Source of the DNA: Staphylococcus kloosii
GTDB lineage: Bacteria > Bacillota > Bacilli > Staphylococcales > Staphylococcaceae
DNA length: 64,000 bases
Direction of reading: 5' to 3'
Assembly (NCBI RefSeq): GCF_003019255.1
Contig: NZ_CP027846.1
Span: forward strand, 2,046,001-2,110,000
Notes under the pieces: generated by a model
Database searches by the model: none
Told to the model about the DNA's origin: nothing
The model's input: the letters and a program-made list of their open reading frames with translations, nothing else
Position numbers and translations under genes: made by a program
Shown: positions 35,427 to 44,394 of the stretch, one piece after another
Position numbering within the stretch: position 1 is the stretch's first letter
Layout of the letters: each line of letters begins with the position of its first letter

Positions 35427-36452
35427 TTAATATTGAGACTTTTTGCCTTCTACATATTCTTTGTCGAAAACAAATAACTTCAATAATAATATTAACGATG
35501 GAACTAATAAAAGTAAACCACAAATAAATGCGATTGTTAATGCCATCGCCATACTATCATTTACCACTGCATGTTCGAATTGCACTTGCGGATAGAATAT
35601 ATATGGTAGTTTACTTGCACCATATCCGAAAAAGGCAAAAGCCATTTGTAGGATGACCATTATAAATGCCCAACCATGCGCTTTTTTAATTAGTGTTAAT
35701 AACATGGCTATTATAAAGCAAATTAGACTAAGTAAGAATAACCACCAATAGTTAAGCACTGCTGATAAAAAATGACCTTCATTTTGAATTCTTAATGATA
35801 AAAAGACAAATAGTGATATTGCAATCATCGGTGGTCCCCAGAAAAGGAACCAATATCTTAATAATTTATATGCTCTCGTATCTTTTGCTCTATCAGCATA
35901 AAATGTTAAAAATCCTGAAGAGATATAAAGTACAGTGATGACTGCTAAAAATACTACTGACCATGAAAATGGACTTAGTAATAATTCAGTCCAATTCAAG
36001 TCAAAGTTTGAACCATGCTTAGTAATATAACCACCTTCAGAAATTGTCATTGCAGTGGCTAACGATGCAGGAATAAATAATCCTGTTAAACCATATAATA
36101 CTAACCAAGGTAATTTAGAATCTTGGCCATAGTTTTCAAATGCGTAGAATGCACCTCTTATCGATAACAATACTAATGCAATGGAAGCTGGTACTAATAA
36201 TACTGTTCCAAAGTATAATGCTGAGTCTGGGAAGAACCCTACCATTCCTACGAAAAAGAACACGAAGAACACGTTAGTTACTTCCCATACTGGGTTCAAA
36301 TATCTAGATATTATATGATTTAACTTTTTATCTTGATTAGTAATCTTAGCGTGTAATGCAAAGAAACCTGCGCCAAAGTCGATTGATGCAATAATAATAT
36401 AGCAAAACAAAAATAACCACAAGACGATTATTCCAATATAAGAAAATATCAT
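35427..36452 (-). CDS. cydB: Cytochrome bd-type quinol oxidase subunit II
   Basis: The 341-residue integral membrane subunit has about eight segments and the family start YIGIIVLWLFLFCYIIIASI followed by DFGAGFF, where the acidic residue is conserved in CydB. It pairs with CydA in the copper-free terminal oxidase used when oxygen is low. Its ATG overlaps the cydA stop by one base, so the two are co-translated. In staphylococci this oxidase is cyanide-insensitive (bd-like). Confidence 0.94.
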   Translation of the reverse strand: MIFSYIGIIVLWLFLFCYIIIASIDFGAGFFALHAKITNQDKKLNHIISRYLNPVWEVTNVFFVFFFVGMVGFFPDSALYFGTVLLVPASIALVLLSIRGAFYAFENYGQDSKLPWLVLYGLTGLFIPASLATAMTISEGGYITKHGSNFDLNWTELLLSPFSWSVVFLAVITVLYISSGFLTFYADRAKDTRAYKLLRYWFLFWGPPMIAISLFVFLSLRIQNEGHFLSAVLNYWWLFLLSLICFIIAMLLTLIKKAHGWAFIMVILQMAFAFFGYGASKLPYIFYPQVQFEHAVVNDSMAMALTIAFICGLLLLVPSLILLLKLFVFDKEYVEGKKSQY

Positions 36453-37804
36453 TACTGCTCACCTCTCTCATTTGAAACTGCTGCGATATCTTTATAAGCA
36501 GGTTTATTTTTAAACATTCTTATTAGCACATATGCTGATGTTACCATTAGTACAATGTAAAGTAATCCAAACATAATAGTAACGAATGTTAAACCACCTG
36601 CTTGTGTAGCAGCTTCTTTAACTTTTAAATAACCTCTAACTATCCAAGGTTGACGACCCATTTCTGTTAAGAACCAACCAAATTCGATAGCTAACATCGC
36701 TGCAGGACCAGTGAGTAAGATACCATATAGCATTGGTTTAGCATGCATGAAGCGTCGTAATTTTTTAAAGATTAGCGTCGCTACATATGCCGCAGAAATG
36801 ATGAAACAAAATACACCAAGTGATACCATCAAGTCAAAGAAATAATGCACGATGAGTGGTGGTAAGTCAGCTTTAGGAAAATCATTTAATCCTTTTACTT
36901 TAGTATTAATATTATCGTCTGCTAAAAAGCTTAGTAACCCAGGTATTTTTATTGCACCTGTTACTTGTTGTGTATGTTCATTAAGTGTACCGAAGAAGAC
37001 CAAATCAGCTTTTGAACCCGTATCAAAATGCCATTCATATGCTGCTAATTTTTCTGGTTGTACTTTGTGTAAAAATTTAGCTGATAAGTCTCCAGCAAGC
37101 ATTGAACCTAAAGTAAATACTAAGCCTAATATCATCGTTATTTTTAGTGCCTTTTTATGATATTCTGCATCTTTACTAACTTTATTTTTCAACAATTTAA
37201 ATGCTGCTACGGCAGCTAATATAAATGCCATCGTCATAAGTGCAGTAGCAACTACGTGAAATGATCTCACTAAAAATGATGCATTAAACATTGCTGCCCA
37301 TGGTTCAACGTTTACCATTCTGCCGTCTTTAACTTGGAATCCTGCAGGCGTGTTCATAAACGAGTTTACTGAAGTAATGAACAATGCAGAGAATGAACCA
37401 CCAATAATAACTGGAATACTTAAAATTACGTGTGTCCATTTACCTTTAAATCTGTTCCAAGTATATAAATAAATACTTAAAAAGATAGCCTCAAAGAAGA
37501 ATGCAAATGTTTCCATAAATAGTGGTAATGCTATAACATGGCCACCCATTTGCATAAATGTCGGCCAAAGTAATGACAACTGTAATCCGATAATTGTTCC
37601 TGTCACAACGCCGACTGCGACAGTAATCGTATAACCTTTGGACCAACGTTTTGCTAATGCAGTATAACTAGGATCATTCTTTTTAATACCTAAAAATTCT
37701 GCAATAGCAAACATTAATGGCATTCCAACACCAATAGTCGCAAAAATTATATGAACGGCTAGCGTCATTCCTGTGAGGAAACGCGCTATTTCTACTGAAT
37801 CCAT
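36452..37804 (-). CDS. cydA: Cytochrome bd-type quinol oxidase subunit I
   Basis: The 450-residue haem-binding subunit begins ARFLTGMTLAVHIIFATIG, with the axial His ligand to the high-spin haem near residue 19. LPLFMETFAFFFEAIFLSIYLYTWNRF near 93-119 has the conserved Glu residues of the proton path. The His near 183 (VRSFHVVATA) and the GRQPWIVRGYLK motif near 380 are intact. The quinol loop is the short form. The ATG at 37804 sits 5-6 bases after AAGGTG; a TTG-started extension to 37834 would run through that site. A Rex box lies 22-39 bases upstream. Confidence 0.95.
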   Translation of the reverse strand: MDSVEIARFLTGMTLAVHIIFATIGVGMPLMFAIAEFLGIKKNDPSYTALAKRWSKGYTITVAVGVVTGTIIGLQLSLLWPTFMQMGGHVIALPLFMETFAFFFEAIFLSIYLYTWNRFKGKWTHVILSIPVIIGGSFSALFITSVNSFMNTPAGFQVKDGRMVNVEPWAAMFNASFLVRSFHVVATALMTMAFILAAVAAFKLLKNKVSKDAEYHKKALKITMILGLVFTLGSMLAGDLSAKFLHKVQPEKLAAYEWHFDTGSKADLVFFGTLNEHTQQVTGAIKIPGLLSFLADDNINTKVKGLNDFPKADLPPLIVHYFFDLMVSLGVFCFIISAAYVATLIFKKLRRFMHAKPMLYGILLTGPAAMLAIEFGWFLTEMGRQPWIVRGYLKVKEAATQAGGLTFVTIMFGLLYIVLMVTSAYVLIRMFKNKPAYKDIAAVSNERGEQ

Positions 37805-37825
37805 AAAATCACCTTTTTTCTGAAT

Positions 37826-37843
37826 TTGTGACAAAAATCACAA
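37826..37843. promoter_or_regulatory. cydA: Rex operator in front of cydAB
   Basis: TTGTGACAAAAATCACAA has perfect TTGTGA / TCACAA arms around six bases, matching the Rex consensus. It lies directly downstream of the likely -10 box, so bound Rex would block transcription until NADH rises. Confidence 0.8.
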
Positions 37844-37852
37844 TATGTTTTT

Positions 37853-37881
37853 ATTATAACTCGCTATTTTCATGGATGGAA
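37853..37881 (-). promoter_or_regulatory. cydA: Candidate cydAB promoter
   Basis: A perfect TATAAT (37858-37853, minus strand) with a 17-base spacer to a weak TTCCAT. The weak -35 would suit an activated or repressed promoter. Confidence 0.5.
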
Positions 37882-38007
37882 TTGTTATGGTTCAATTGAA
37901 TATTGACAAATTAATGACGTGTCACAGACAGTTCACAAACTTGATTTCTTATGTTGTATCTCTTATATTATGGAATAGTATTTCAATTTGAAAGGAATTT
38001 GTTTTAA

Positions 38008-38241
38008 ATGTCTAATATTATCATCTATTCACAAAATGATTGCCCGCCTTGTACGTTTATTAAAAATTATTTAACTGAAAAAAATGTTGATTATACAGAA
38101 AAGAATATTTCACAAAACTCAACATATCGTAATGAAATGATGGACTATGATGCATTTGCTACGCCATTTATTCTTTTAAATAATGAGCCTATGTACCAAA
38201 TTGATATGGACAAAATCAACGCTGAATTAAATATTAAATAA
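38008..38241 (+). CDS. Glutaredoxin-like (NrdH-type) redox protein
   Basis: A 77-residue thioredoxin-fold protein with the active-site disulfide CPPC at residues 12-15 and cis-Pro in FATPFI near 51. Its size fits glutaredoxin/NrdH proteins that donate electrons to reductases. Its partner is unknown here; staphylococci lack glutathione and use bacillithiol. The ATG at 38008 follows GAAAGGAATTTGTTTTAA. It is divergent from cydAB and shares a terminator with ptsI. Confidence 0.85.
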   Translation: MSNIIIYSQNDCPPCTFIKNYLTEKNVDYTEKNISQNSTYRNEMMDYDAFATPFILLNNEPMYQIDMDKINAELNIK

Positions 38242-38283
38242 AAAGAAGTTTATTAAGTGTTAACACTTAATAAACTTCTTTTT
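38240..38283. terminator. Bidirectional terminator between glutaredoxin gene and ptsI
   Basis: A perfect palindrome with 20-base arms (AAAAAGAAGTTTATTAAGTG and its complement) around TTAA, giving T-tails on both strands for two convergent genes. Confidence 0.9.
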
Positions 38284-38288
38284 ATTTG

Positions 38289-40004
38289 CTATTTAGTATA
38301 TTGTTTAACTAATGTTTGAACTTCTTCTGAAGTTGCCGCATTAATTGCACGGTTAGTTAGTTCTTGCATTTCAGACTGACTTAATTCTTTGATTTGACGA
38401 CGTGCTTTCAAGATTGAAGTAGCACTCATAGAGAATTCATCTAAACCTAAACCTAATAATAATGGTATAGCAATTTCATCTCCCGCCATTTCACCACACA
38501 TACCAGTCCATTTACCTTCATTATGTGAAGCTTCGATTACTTGTTTAACTAAACGAAGTATCGCTGGATTATAAGGTTGGTATAAGTATGACACACGTTC
38601 AGACATGCGGTCTGCTGCCATAGTGTATTGGATTAAGTCATTCGTACCAATACTGAAGAAGTCAACTTCTTTAGCAAAGACATCTGCTAAAGCAGCCGTA
38701 GATGGAATTTCTACCATGATACCTAATTCGATATCATCAGAAACTTCAATACCTTCTTGTTTTAAGTTTGCTCTTTCTTCTTCTAATAATGCTTTAGCAT
38801 CACGGAATTCTTGAATAGTTGCAACCATTGGGAACATAATATTCAATTTACCGTACGCTGAAGCACGTAATAGAGCACGCAATTGTGGTCTGAAGATATC
38901 TGGTTGATCTAGACATAAACGAATTGCTCTATAACCTAAGAACGGATTCATTTCATCTGGTAAATTTAAGTATGGAAGTTCTTTATCGCCACCAACGTCT
39001 AGCGTACGTACGACAACTCTTTTACCTTCCATAGACTCAATTACTTCTTTATATGCCTCAAACTGTTCATCTTCAGTTGGCAACTGATCTCTACCCATGT
39101 ATAAGAATTCAGTACGATATAAGCCAATACCTTCAGCGCCATTTTCTAATACACCTTTAATATCATTTGGTGTACCTATGTTAGCAGCTAATTCTACATG
39201 ACCACCGTCTAATGTAACTGACTCTTCATCACGTAATTTTTGTAAATCTTTTTTATCTTCAAAGAAACGTTCGCGTTTGTTTTGATATGCAATAACTTCA
39301 TCGTCAGTAGGATTAACAATTACTTCCCCAGTTAATCCGTCAACGACAATCATATCACCTTGTTGAACTTCATCAGTAATAGATTTAGTTCCAACAACTG
39401 CAGCAATCTCTAAAGAACGACTCATAATAGCAGAGTGAGAAGTTCTGCCACCGATGTTAGTAACAAAACCTTGGACAAATTCTTTATTTAATTGCGCAGT
39501 ATCTGAAGGTGTTAAGTCATTACCAATTATAACAACGCTTTCATCAATCATACTAGGGTTTGGTAATTCAACGCCTAATAGGTTTGCTAAAATACGTTTT
39601 CTCACATCTCTAATATCTGCAGCACGTTCTTTCATATATTCGTTGTCCATGCCTTCAAAGATAGAGATAAATTGGTCTGTAACTTCAGTTAATGCTGTAG
39701 GTGCATTAACTTGGTCATTTTTAATTTTGTCTTCGATTGGTTGAATTAACTCTGGATCATCTAAAACTAATAAGTGCGCGTCAAAAATAGCTGCTTTATC
39801 AGCACCTAAATTTTGCTCTGCATTATTTCTAATTTTAGTTAATTCAATTTTTGATGTATTGATAGCATTTTGAAATTTCTCTACTTCAGCAGATGCATTA
39901 GCAACTTTCTCATTGTCGAATGATAAGTCTGGCTCAACTAGTAAATAAGCCTTAGCTATTGCCACACCATCAGAAGCAGCAATCCCCTTAATATAATTAG
40001 TCAT
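38289..40004 (-). CDS. ptsI: Phosphotransferase system enzyme I
   Basis: The 571-residue enzyme I takes phosphate from phosphoenolpyruvate and passes it to HPr. The phosphorylated His is in GGRTSHSAIMSRSLEIAAVVG (about residue 190). PEP-site features are GIGLYRTEFLYMGRD near 290, DVGGDKELPYL near 334, FFSIGTNDLIQYTMA near 448 and the catalytic Cys in MCGEMAGD near 501. It lies 2 bases after ptsH and ends at a shared terminator. Confidence 0.97.
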   Translation of the reverse strand: MTNYIKGIAASDGVAIAKAYLLVEPDLSFDNEKVANASAEVEKFQNAINTSKIELTKIRNNAEQNLGADKAAIFDAHLLVLDDPELIQPIEDKIKNDQVNAPTALTEVTDQFISIFEGMDNEYMKERAADIRDVRKRILANLLGVELPNPSMIDESVVIIGNDLTPSDTAQLNKEFVQGFVTNIGGRTSHSAIMSRSLEIAAVVGTKSITDEVQQGDMIVVDGLTGEVIVNPTDDEVIAYQNKRERFFEDKKDLQKLRDEESVTLDGGHVELAANIGTPNDIKGVLENGAEGIGLYRTEFLYMGRDQLPTEDEQFEAYKEVIESMEGKRVVVRTLDVGGDKELPYLNLPDEMNPFLGYRAIRLCLDQPDIFRPQLRALLRASAYGKLNIMFPMVATIQEFRDAKALLEEERANLKQEGIEVSDDIELGIMVEIPSTAALADVFAKEVDFFSIGTNDLIQYTMAADRMSERVSYLYQPYNPAILRLVKQVIEASHNEGKWTGMCGEMAGDEIAIPLLLGLGLDEFSMSATSILKARRQIKELSQSEMQELTNRAINAATSEEVQTLVKQYTK

Positions 40005-40006
40005 AA

Positions 40007-40273
40007 TTATTCAGTAAGTCCTTCTTTAGATAATACTTCTGTAATTGCATCAATTGCTTCTGCTTCATCGCTACCATCTACATAAATTGTGATTTCAGCA
40101 TCTTTACCTACACCTAAACTCATAACACCCATGATAGATTTTAAGTTTACTTTTTTGCTGTTATATTCTAATTGAATATCAGAATCAAATTTTGAAGCTG
40201 TTTGTACAAGCATCGTTGCTGGACGTGCGTGAATACCTGTTTCATCAATAATTACGTAAGATTTTTGTTCCAT
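40007..40273 (-). CDS. ptsH: Phosphocarrier protein HPr
   Basis: An 88-residue HPr with the phosphorylated His15 in TGIHARPATM and the regulatory Ser46 in NLKSIMGVMSLG. His15 carries phosphate to sugar-specific EII proteins. Ser46, phosphorylated by HPr kinase, makes HPr the co-repressor of CcpA. It heads the ptsHI operon, with AAGGAGATTTACACAT before the start. Confidence 0.97.
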   Translation of the reverse strand: MEQKSYVIIDETGIHARPATMLVQTASKFDSDIQLEYNSKKVNLKSIMGVMSLGVGKDAEITIYVDGSDEAEAIDAITEVLSKEGLTE

Positions 40274-40422
40274 ATGTGTAAATCTCCTTCATATAGTTAG
40301 TATCGTTAGTTTATTATAAAACTTAACATAGTTTTATACGTTTACATTACCAAAAAAGTTATATAAATTCAATTCGTTAATCCCTAGACACGATAATAAT
40401 CGGAGATTATTTTCAAGTATCA

Positions 40423-40436
40423 TGAAAGCGTTACAA
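40423..40436. promoter_or_regulatory. Possible CcpA (cre-like) site upstream of ptsHI
   Basis: TGAAAGCGTTACAA keeps the TG-AA-GCG core of cre sites, but the right half is shifted by one base. It lies 150 bases before ptsH and just after the neighbouring gene's stop, so a role is doubtful. Confidence 0.25.
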
Positions 40437-40449
40437 TTTAAATATTTTT

Positions 40450-40992
40450 TTATACTATTGAGCGAATTACTTTTTCACATTTTTCTACGTGGTCTTGCCC
40501 TATTTTTTTCATAAAATAATAACTAATTGATGCAGAGATAGCTTGGCCTACGATAGGGAACCATTTTGTTTGTTTAGCAGCGGTACGTTTAGCCACATCT
40601 CTAATTACTACTTTCAATAAAGCACTTGAAACTTTTCGACCTACAAATTGACTACCTTGAATTGCAGCAGCTGTATAAATACGTTCTTTTACATCATCGC
40701 CTAAATTATTAACTTGTTTATGATCAACACCATAAATTTTATTAATATCTTCAATAATGTCTCTCATTAACTTCAAGTCCACACCAAAGTCTAAACCTGG
40801 TATTGGCACAATACTCACACTAGAAGATAAAATAGCTTTTTTTCTAATTAGTGCTTCCGCACGTTCTCTACGATTAGCAATTTCATCATTAGTAGTTGGT
40901 AAATTATTTTTAGCATCTATTTCTTCGATATTTAATACTTTATTACCAAATTTATTAGTTAATTTATTTGTAACTTTATTTTTAATTCCCAT
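40450..40992 (-). CDS. DUF697/EcsC-like hypothetical protein
   Basis: A 180-residue protein: a basic N-terminus, then ALIRKKAILSSSVSIVPIPGLDFGVDLKLMRDII, whose hydrophobic VPIPGLD turn is typical of DUF697/EcsC-like proteins, and a second weakly hydrophobic segment near 145-165 (WFPIVGQAISASISYYFMKKIG). This suggests peripheral or hairpin membrane attachment. Function is unknown. It lies upstream of ptsHI on the same strand but is separated by about 175 bases. Confidence 0.65.
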   Translation of the reverse strand: MGIKNKVTNKLTNKFGNKVLNIEEIDAKNNLPTTNDEIANRRERAEALIRKKAILSSSVSIVPIPGLDFGVDLKLMRDIIEDINKIYGVDHKQVNNLGDDVKERIYTAAAIQGSQFVGRKVSSALLKVVIRDVAKRTAAKQTKWFPIVGQAISASISYYFMKKIGQDHVEKCEKVIRSIV

Positions 40993-41050
40993 TTTTAATC
41001 TACTCCTTCATTTGTGCACTCAATAATTTAAATACCCTGTTTTCAATAAA

Positions 41051-42220
41051 TTATTTAATTTGCAAGAAGATAGCTTTTAAATATTTGGAAGGTTTGTAAT
41101 GTGGATGCGTTTTGAAATCTTTAGGTAATCCCATAACTTCTATTAATTCATAATCAACATCGACGTTCTCCAATGTATCTTTTATTACTTTTTTAAATGC
41201 TTTTAATGAGAATGTGCTATTGTTTGTACATAATAATAAATTACCATCTGGACCTAAAATATCTAATGCTCCTAAAATTAACTTGTCATAATCTTTAGTA
41301 ACAGAAAATGTTTTCTTTTTATTTCTAGCAAAACTTGGTGGATCGATTACAATCGTATCGTAAAAGTGATCGTGACGACGTGCATAGTTAAAGAAGTCAA
41401 ACGTATCCATAACATAAATATATTGAGATTTAGGGTCGATGCCATTCAAGCCAAAATTGTCTTCTGTAAGGCTACGCGAACGATTAGCTAAATCAACGCT
41501 TGTAGTACTATTTGCTTCATTAGCAGCTACTACTGAAAATGCACCCGTATAACTAAATAAATTTAAAATATCGCGTTCCTTTGAGAATTTGTCTCTTAAC
41601 TTTTTACGCACTTCTTTTTGGTCTAAAAAGATACCTGTCATTAAACCATCATCTAAATTCACATTATAAAATGTATTGTTTTCTTCAATAACAATTGGAA
41701 ATTCAGGCGCTTCACCTGTTACAAAACCACCCGTTAATGAATCATCTTTAAAACGCATTTTTTCATATATAGAGGTATACTCAAATACCGCTTCAATTGC
41801 TTTTAATACCAAATATCTAAACTTATATATTCCTTTTGAATACCATTGGATTAAAAGATGACCATCATAATTATCAATTGTTAAACCACCAACGCCATCT
41901 CCTTCACTGTTAAATAATCTAAATGCAGAAGTGCCATCTAAATTATAAAAATAAGTTCTTTCTTCATGTGCAATTTGGAATAAGCGCTCGAAGAAACTCG
42001 CATTTATGTCTTCATCTTTATCATAGCTTAGTACCCAACCTATACCTTTATGTTGTCTACCAACATAACAAGTCGCAATATACTCTTCTTTGTTTGTTAC
42101 TAAGTAAAACAAATCCCCTTCTTTTAAATGGTCGTGAGCATAAATATCCTCTTCTTCGATTAATGGATATTGGTTGTTATATTTAGTTTCTTTTCCTCTA
42201 TTTAAAGTGGCTGTTTTCAT
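41051..42220 (-). CDS. Class I SAM-dependent rRNA large-subunit methyltransferase (RlmI/YwbD family)
   Basis: The 389-residue protein has an N-terminal PUA-like RNA-binding region, a middle domain (YLDGTSAFRLFNSEGDGVGGLTID pattern) and a C-terminal Rossmann methyltransferase: motif I NLFSYTGAFSVVAA near 218, acidic motif II VDLANRS near 240 and motif IV IDPPSFARNKKK near 290. The family methylates cytosine C5 in 23S rRNA (RlmI in E. coli); the exact site in staphylococci is not known to me. The ATG at 42220 is behind AAAGAAAGGTCGGCACATT. It is monocistronic. Confidence 0.85.
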   Translation of the reverse strand: MKTATLNRGKETKYNNQYPLIEEEDIYAHDHLKEGDLFYLVTNKEEYIATCYVGRQHKGIGWVLSYDKDEDINASFFERLFQIAHEERTYFYNLDGTSAFRLFNSEGDGVGGLTIDNYDGHLLIQWYSKGIYKFRYLVLKAIEAVFEYTSIYEKMRFKDDSLTGGFVTGEAPEFPIVIEENNTFYNVNLDDGLMTGIFLDQKEVRKKLRDKFSKERDILNLFSYTGAFSVVAANEANSTTSVDLANRSRSLTEDNFGLNGIDPKSQYIYVMDTFDFFNYARRHDHFYDTIVIDPPSFARNKKKTFSVTKDYDKLILGALDILGPDGNLLLCTNNSTFSLKAFKKVIKDTLENVDVDYELIEVMGLPKDFKTHPHYKPSKYLKAIFLQIK

Positions 42221-42374
42221 AATGTGCCGACCTTTCTTTATTTATAATTTATAGCGCTTTTTATTTTAACATGTTGATTACACTGTAGCACATCACAAAT
42301 ATAAATGTTTAGTCTCGTAATACTTATTAAAATGGCTATTTTGTCTCCCGTTTTTACTTTTAAACACAAAAATA

Positions 42375-42410
42375 CAGCTTAATGGCCTCAATTACATAAC
42401 CATTAAGCTG
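42375..42410 (-). terminator. Terminator of the membrane-protein gene
   Basis: CAGCTTAATGG / CCATTAAGCTG arms. The minus strand continues with TATTTTTG. Confidence 0.75.
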
Positions 42411-42426
42411 CATTAGTATAATTATT

Positions 42427-43716
42427 TTAATGTCTTAGTTTTATTACAAACGCTACAATAACCGCAATTAACATGATGAATAAGATTGGAGTAATGAATA
42501 TAGATAACAACAATCCGTGAATCATAATATTGACAAATTCTGTTAGTAATTTAAAGAACAGAATACTGATCATAAATAACTGTAAATAATAAAATTTATC
42601 GCGTAAGAAATTCGTAAGTGTAGTTAAAATGTAAATAATAATTGCAAACATGAGCAATAGTAACGTTACCCATTCGATAACATATTGTGTTTGAGAAATT
42701 TCCCATTCGCCAGACACAAATAAACTATTTCTGTTATTAAATTCAATTAGTGTAAAGAATAATAAAACTGCACCACATAATAATTCAACATATGCAGTTT
42801 TCAACCATTTTGGTTTCTTCATCCAATTTGGTACGTCATCTTCTTGAATGTCTATAATTTCTTTCCATTTGTTTATAACTTTATCTTTCTTATCGCGCAT
42901 TTTTTGTAAATCAACACTTCTACGTGTTTTACGAGTAAATTCAGTTGTTCTATCTTGAAAGTTTTTCCAATGTTCTTTTGTTTGGTTTGTCATAGAATCT
43001 TTACTCATACGAGAAAGTTCTGGTTCTTCTTCACCTAATTCTTGTTTAGTAAGCGGAAGTGATCTTCTTAAAAACAAGAAATTCCATATAGACATTTGAC
43101 CTAATACCCACATGATTAAAAAGAAAGTATTAATACTCAAAATATCTATTGATAAGATTTCATCGCTGTCTATACGACTATATAGAACGATTTGCGTCAA
43201 TAGATAAACAATGCCATAACTAAAAATTATCCATAGATAGTGATACTTGCGGTGATTAGGATTCAATTCGTCTTTATAAACGATATATCCTATATGAATA
43301 GCGAATGGCACTATAAATAGTACTGCAAAGAAGCTATAAATTTGAGTCATTAAAATTATTGTTATTAGGAAATATAAAATACCTACTACTAAGAAGAATA
43401 TTGAAATATCATAATCATATTTAGTCGTGCGATATAATGTAAAACCTAAGTAAATAACTAAAGCACCAAATAGAATAATTATAATTGCACTAACAATTGG
43501 GAAACTACCTATATAATTACTCGTTACCCTAATAATTTCACCGAAAAATGCATTGATAAAGTCCCAAACATTATGAATATGTAAATCTATCTTATCTTTG
43601 CCATTAAGTTTATTAATTAATGATAAATTAAGTAATATAATGACACTTATTAAAATAGACACTATACCAATTACATAGCTATATAATATTTCGGCGTGTT
43701 TTTTCAAAAACGACAT
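42427..43716 (-). CDS. Multi-pass membrane protein of unknown function
   Basis: A 429-residue protein with about ten hydrophobic segments in two groups, separated by a charged cytoplasmic loop (about residues 220-310: LPLTKQELGEEEPELSR, TRKTRRSVDLQKMRDKKDK). The shape, two membrane blocks around a basic helical loop, is shared by its S. aureus neighbour-equivalent, which is uncharacterised. The start is the ATG at 43716 (MSFLKKHAEIL) after GAGGTGAATGGT; the open frame further upstream has no binding site. I do not recognise a family. Confidence 0.7.
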   Translation of the reverse strand: MSFLKKHAEILYSYVIGIVSILISVIILLNLSLINKLNGKDKIDLHIHNVWDFINAFFGEIIRVTSNYIGSFPIVSAIIIILFGALVIYLGFTLYRTTKYDYDISIFFLVVGILYFLITIILMTQIYSFFAVLFIVPFAIHIGYIVYKDELNPNHRKYHYLWIIFSYGIVYLLTQIVLYSRIDSDEILSIDILSINTFFLIMWVLGQMSIWNFLFLRRSLPLTKQELGEEEPELSRMSKDSMTNQTKEHWKNFQDRTTEFTRKTRRSVDLQKMRDKKDKVINKWKEIIDIQEDDVPNWMKKPKWLKTAYVELLCGAVLLFFTLIEFNNRNSLFVSGEWEISQTQYVIEWVTLLLLMFAIIIYILTTLTNFLRDKFYYLQLFMISILFFKLLTEFVNIMIHGLLLSIFITPILFIMLIAVIVAFVIKLRH

Positions 43717-43988
43717 ACCATTCACCTCAAAGTTATTATATACGAACTTAAGAATCTTGTCTTTAATTAAACCGATAAATAAGTCTATAGTATGATATAA
43801 AATACACACATTAGACTTTCCACAGTTTGCTTTATTTTAAACAAACTTCAATTACTTAAGAATACCTTATTTATACGATTTCTTGCAACAATATTATAAT
43901 TAATTTGTTTTAAATTTTGTGGAGGAGGTAAACACATCTGTATAACAACTTTATATAGTAAAAACCCTAAATTGAGGAGTGGTTACCT

Positions 43989-44123
43989 ATGAGTAAAGAA
44001 GAAATGCACAAAGACTTAGCTGAACAAGCAAAAAACGCTGAAAATGAATTAAAAGACAAAAACGAAAACAGTACTGATAATCACGAAGAAACGATGAAAA
44101 ATATTCAAGACTTATACGAATAA
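43989..44123 (+). CDS. Tiny acidic hydrophilic protein
   Basis: A 44-residue ORF (MSKEEMHKDLAEQAKNAEN...) with very high Glu, Lys, Asn and Asp content, no cysteine and no hydrophobic segment. It is predicted to be helical in the first half. GAGGAGTGG lies at 43974-43982. Its ATG overlaps the TGA of an open stretch that starts behind another strong binding site (GGAGGAGGT at 43921-43929). It lies upstream of, not inside, the TPP riboswitch transcript. Coding status rests on the binding site and codon pattern; no function can be given. Confidence 0.6.
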   Translation: MSKEEMHKDLAEQAKNAENELKDKNENSTDNHEETMKNIQDLYE

Positions 44124-44155
44124 GGATGTAATGAGATAAATTTTCATTTACAACC

Positions 44156-44184
44156 TTGACAAACGACATTAAAAGGCATACATT
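44156..44184 (+). promoter_or_regulatory. Promoter of the thiamine-precursor transporter operon
   Basis: Perfect TTGACA (44156-44161), a 17-base spacer and TACATT (44179-44184). Transcription would start near 44191, just before the riboswitch. Confidence 0.7.
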
Positions 44185-44206
44185 AAGGTTAAATTAAAAC
44201 TTAATA

Positions 44207-44296
44207 TACGCACTAGGGGTGTTTTGTAACTGAGATGAGGATTACCTCAAACCCTTTGAACCTGATCTAGATGAGACTAGCGTAGGAAAGTGTACA
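44207..44296 (+). ncRNA. TPP riboswitch (THI element)
   Basis: The aptamer contains the hallmark conserved words ACTAGGGGTG, CTGAGATGAGG, ACCCTTTGAACCTGATC and AGCGTAGGAAAGTG in the correct order, with P1 closed by CACT / AGTG. It senses thiamine diphosphate. It stands between a strong promoter and the transporter genes and works with the terminator at 44347-44376. Confidence 0.95.
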
Positions 44297-44346
44297 ATTA
44301 TAATTATTAATTTATTAATGTTTTTGTATAATTATGCCTATAATTA

Positions 44347-44376
44347 CGCACAACTTCTAGTGAGGTTGTGCGTTTT
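44347..44376 (+). terminator. Riboswitch-controlled terminator
   Basis: CGCACAACTT / AGGTTGTGCG (10-base arms with a G-U-type step) followed by T6, ending just before the binding site of the first transporter gene. TPP-bound RNA would be expected to favour this hairpin and stop transcription. Confidence 0.8.
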
Positions 44377-44394
44377 TTTATGGAGGAATGTTAT

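Noticed and set aside
37921..37942. Second Rex site upstream of cydA (GTCACAGACAGTTCACAA)
   Set aside because: The two TGTGA-type words are direct repeats, not the inverted arms that Rex needs.
40423..40436. Treating the cre-like word before ptsH as a firm CcpA site
   Set aside because: The right half is out of register by one base and it is 150 bases from the gene, so it is listed only as a weak candidate.
44368..44394. Upstream start for YkoE
   Set aside because: It would start inside the riboswitch terminator hairpin and overlap the GGAGG binding site of the ATG at 44395.
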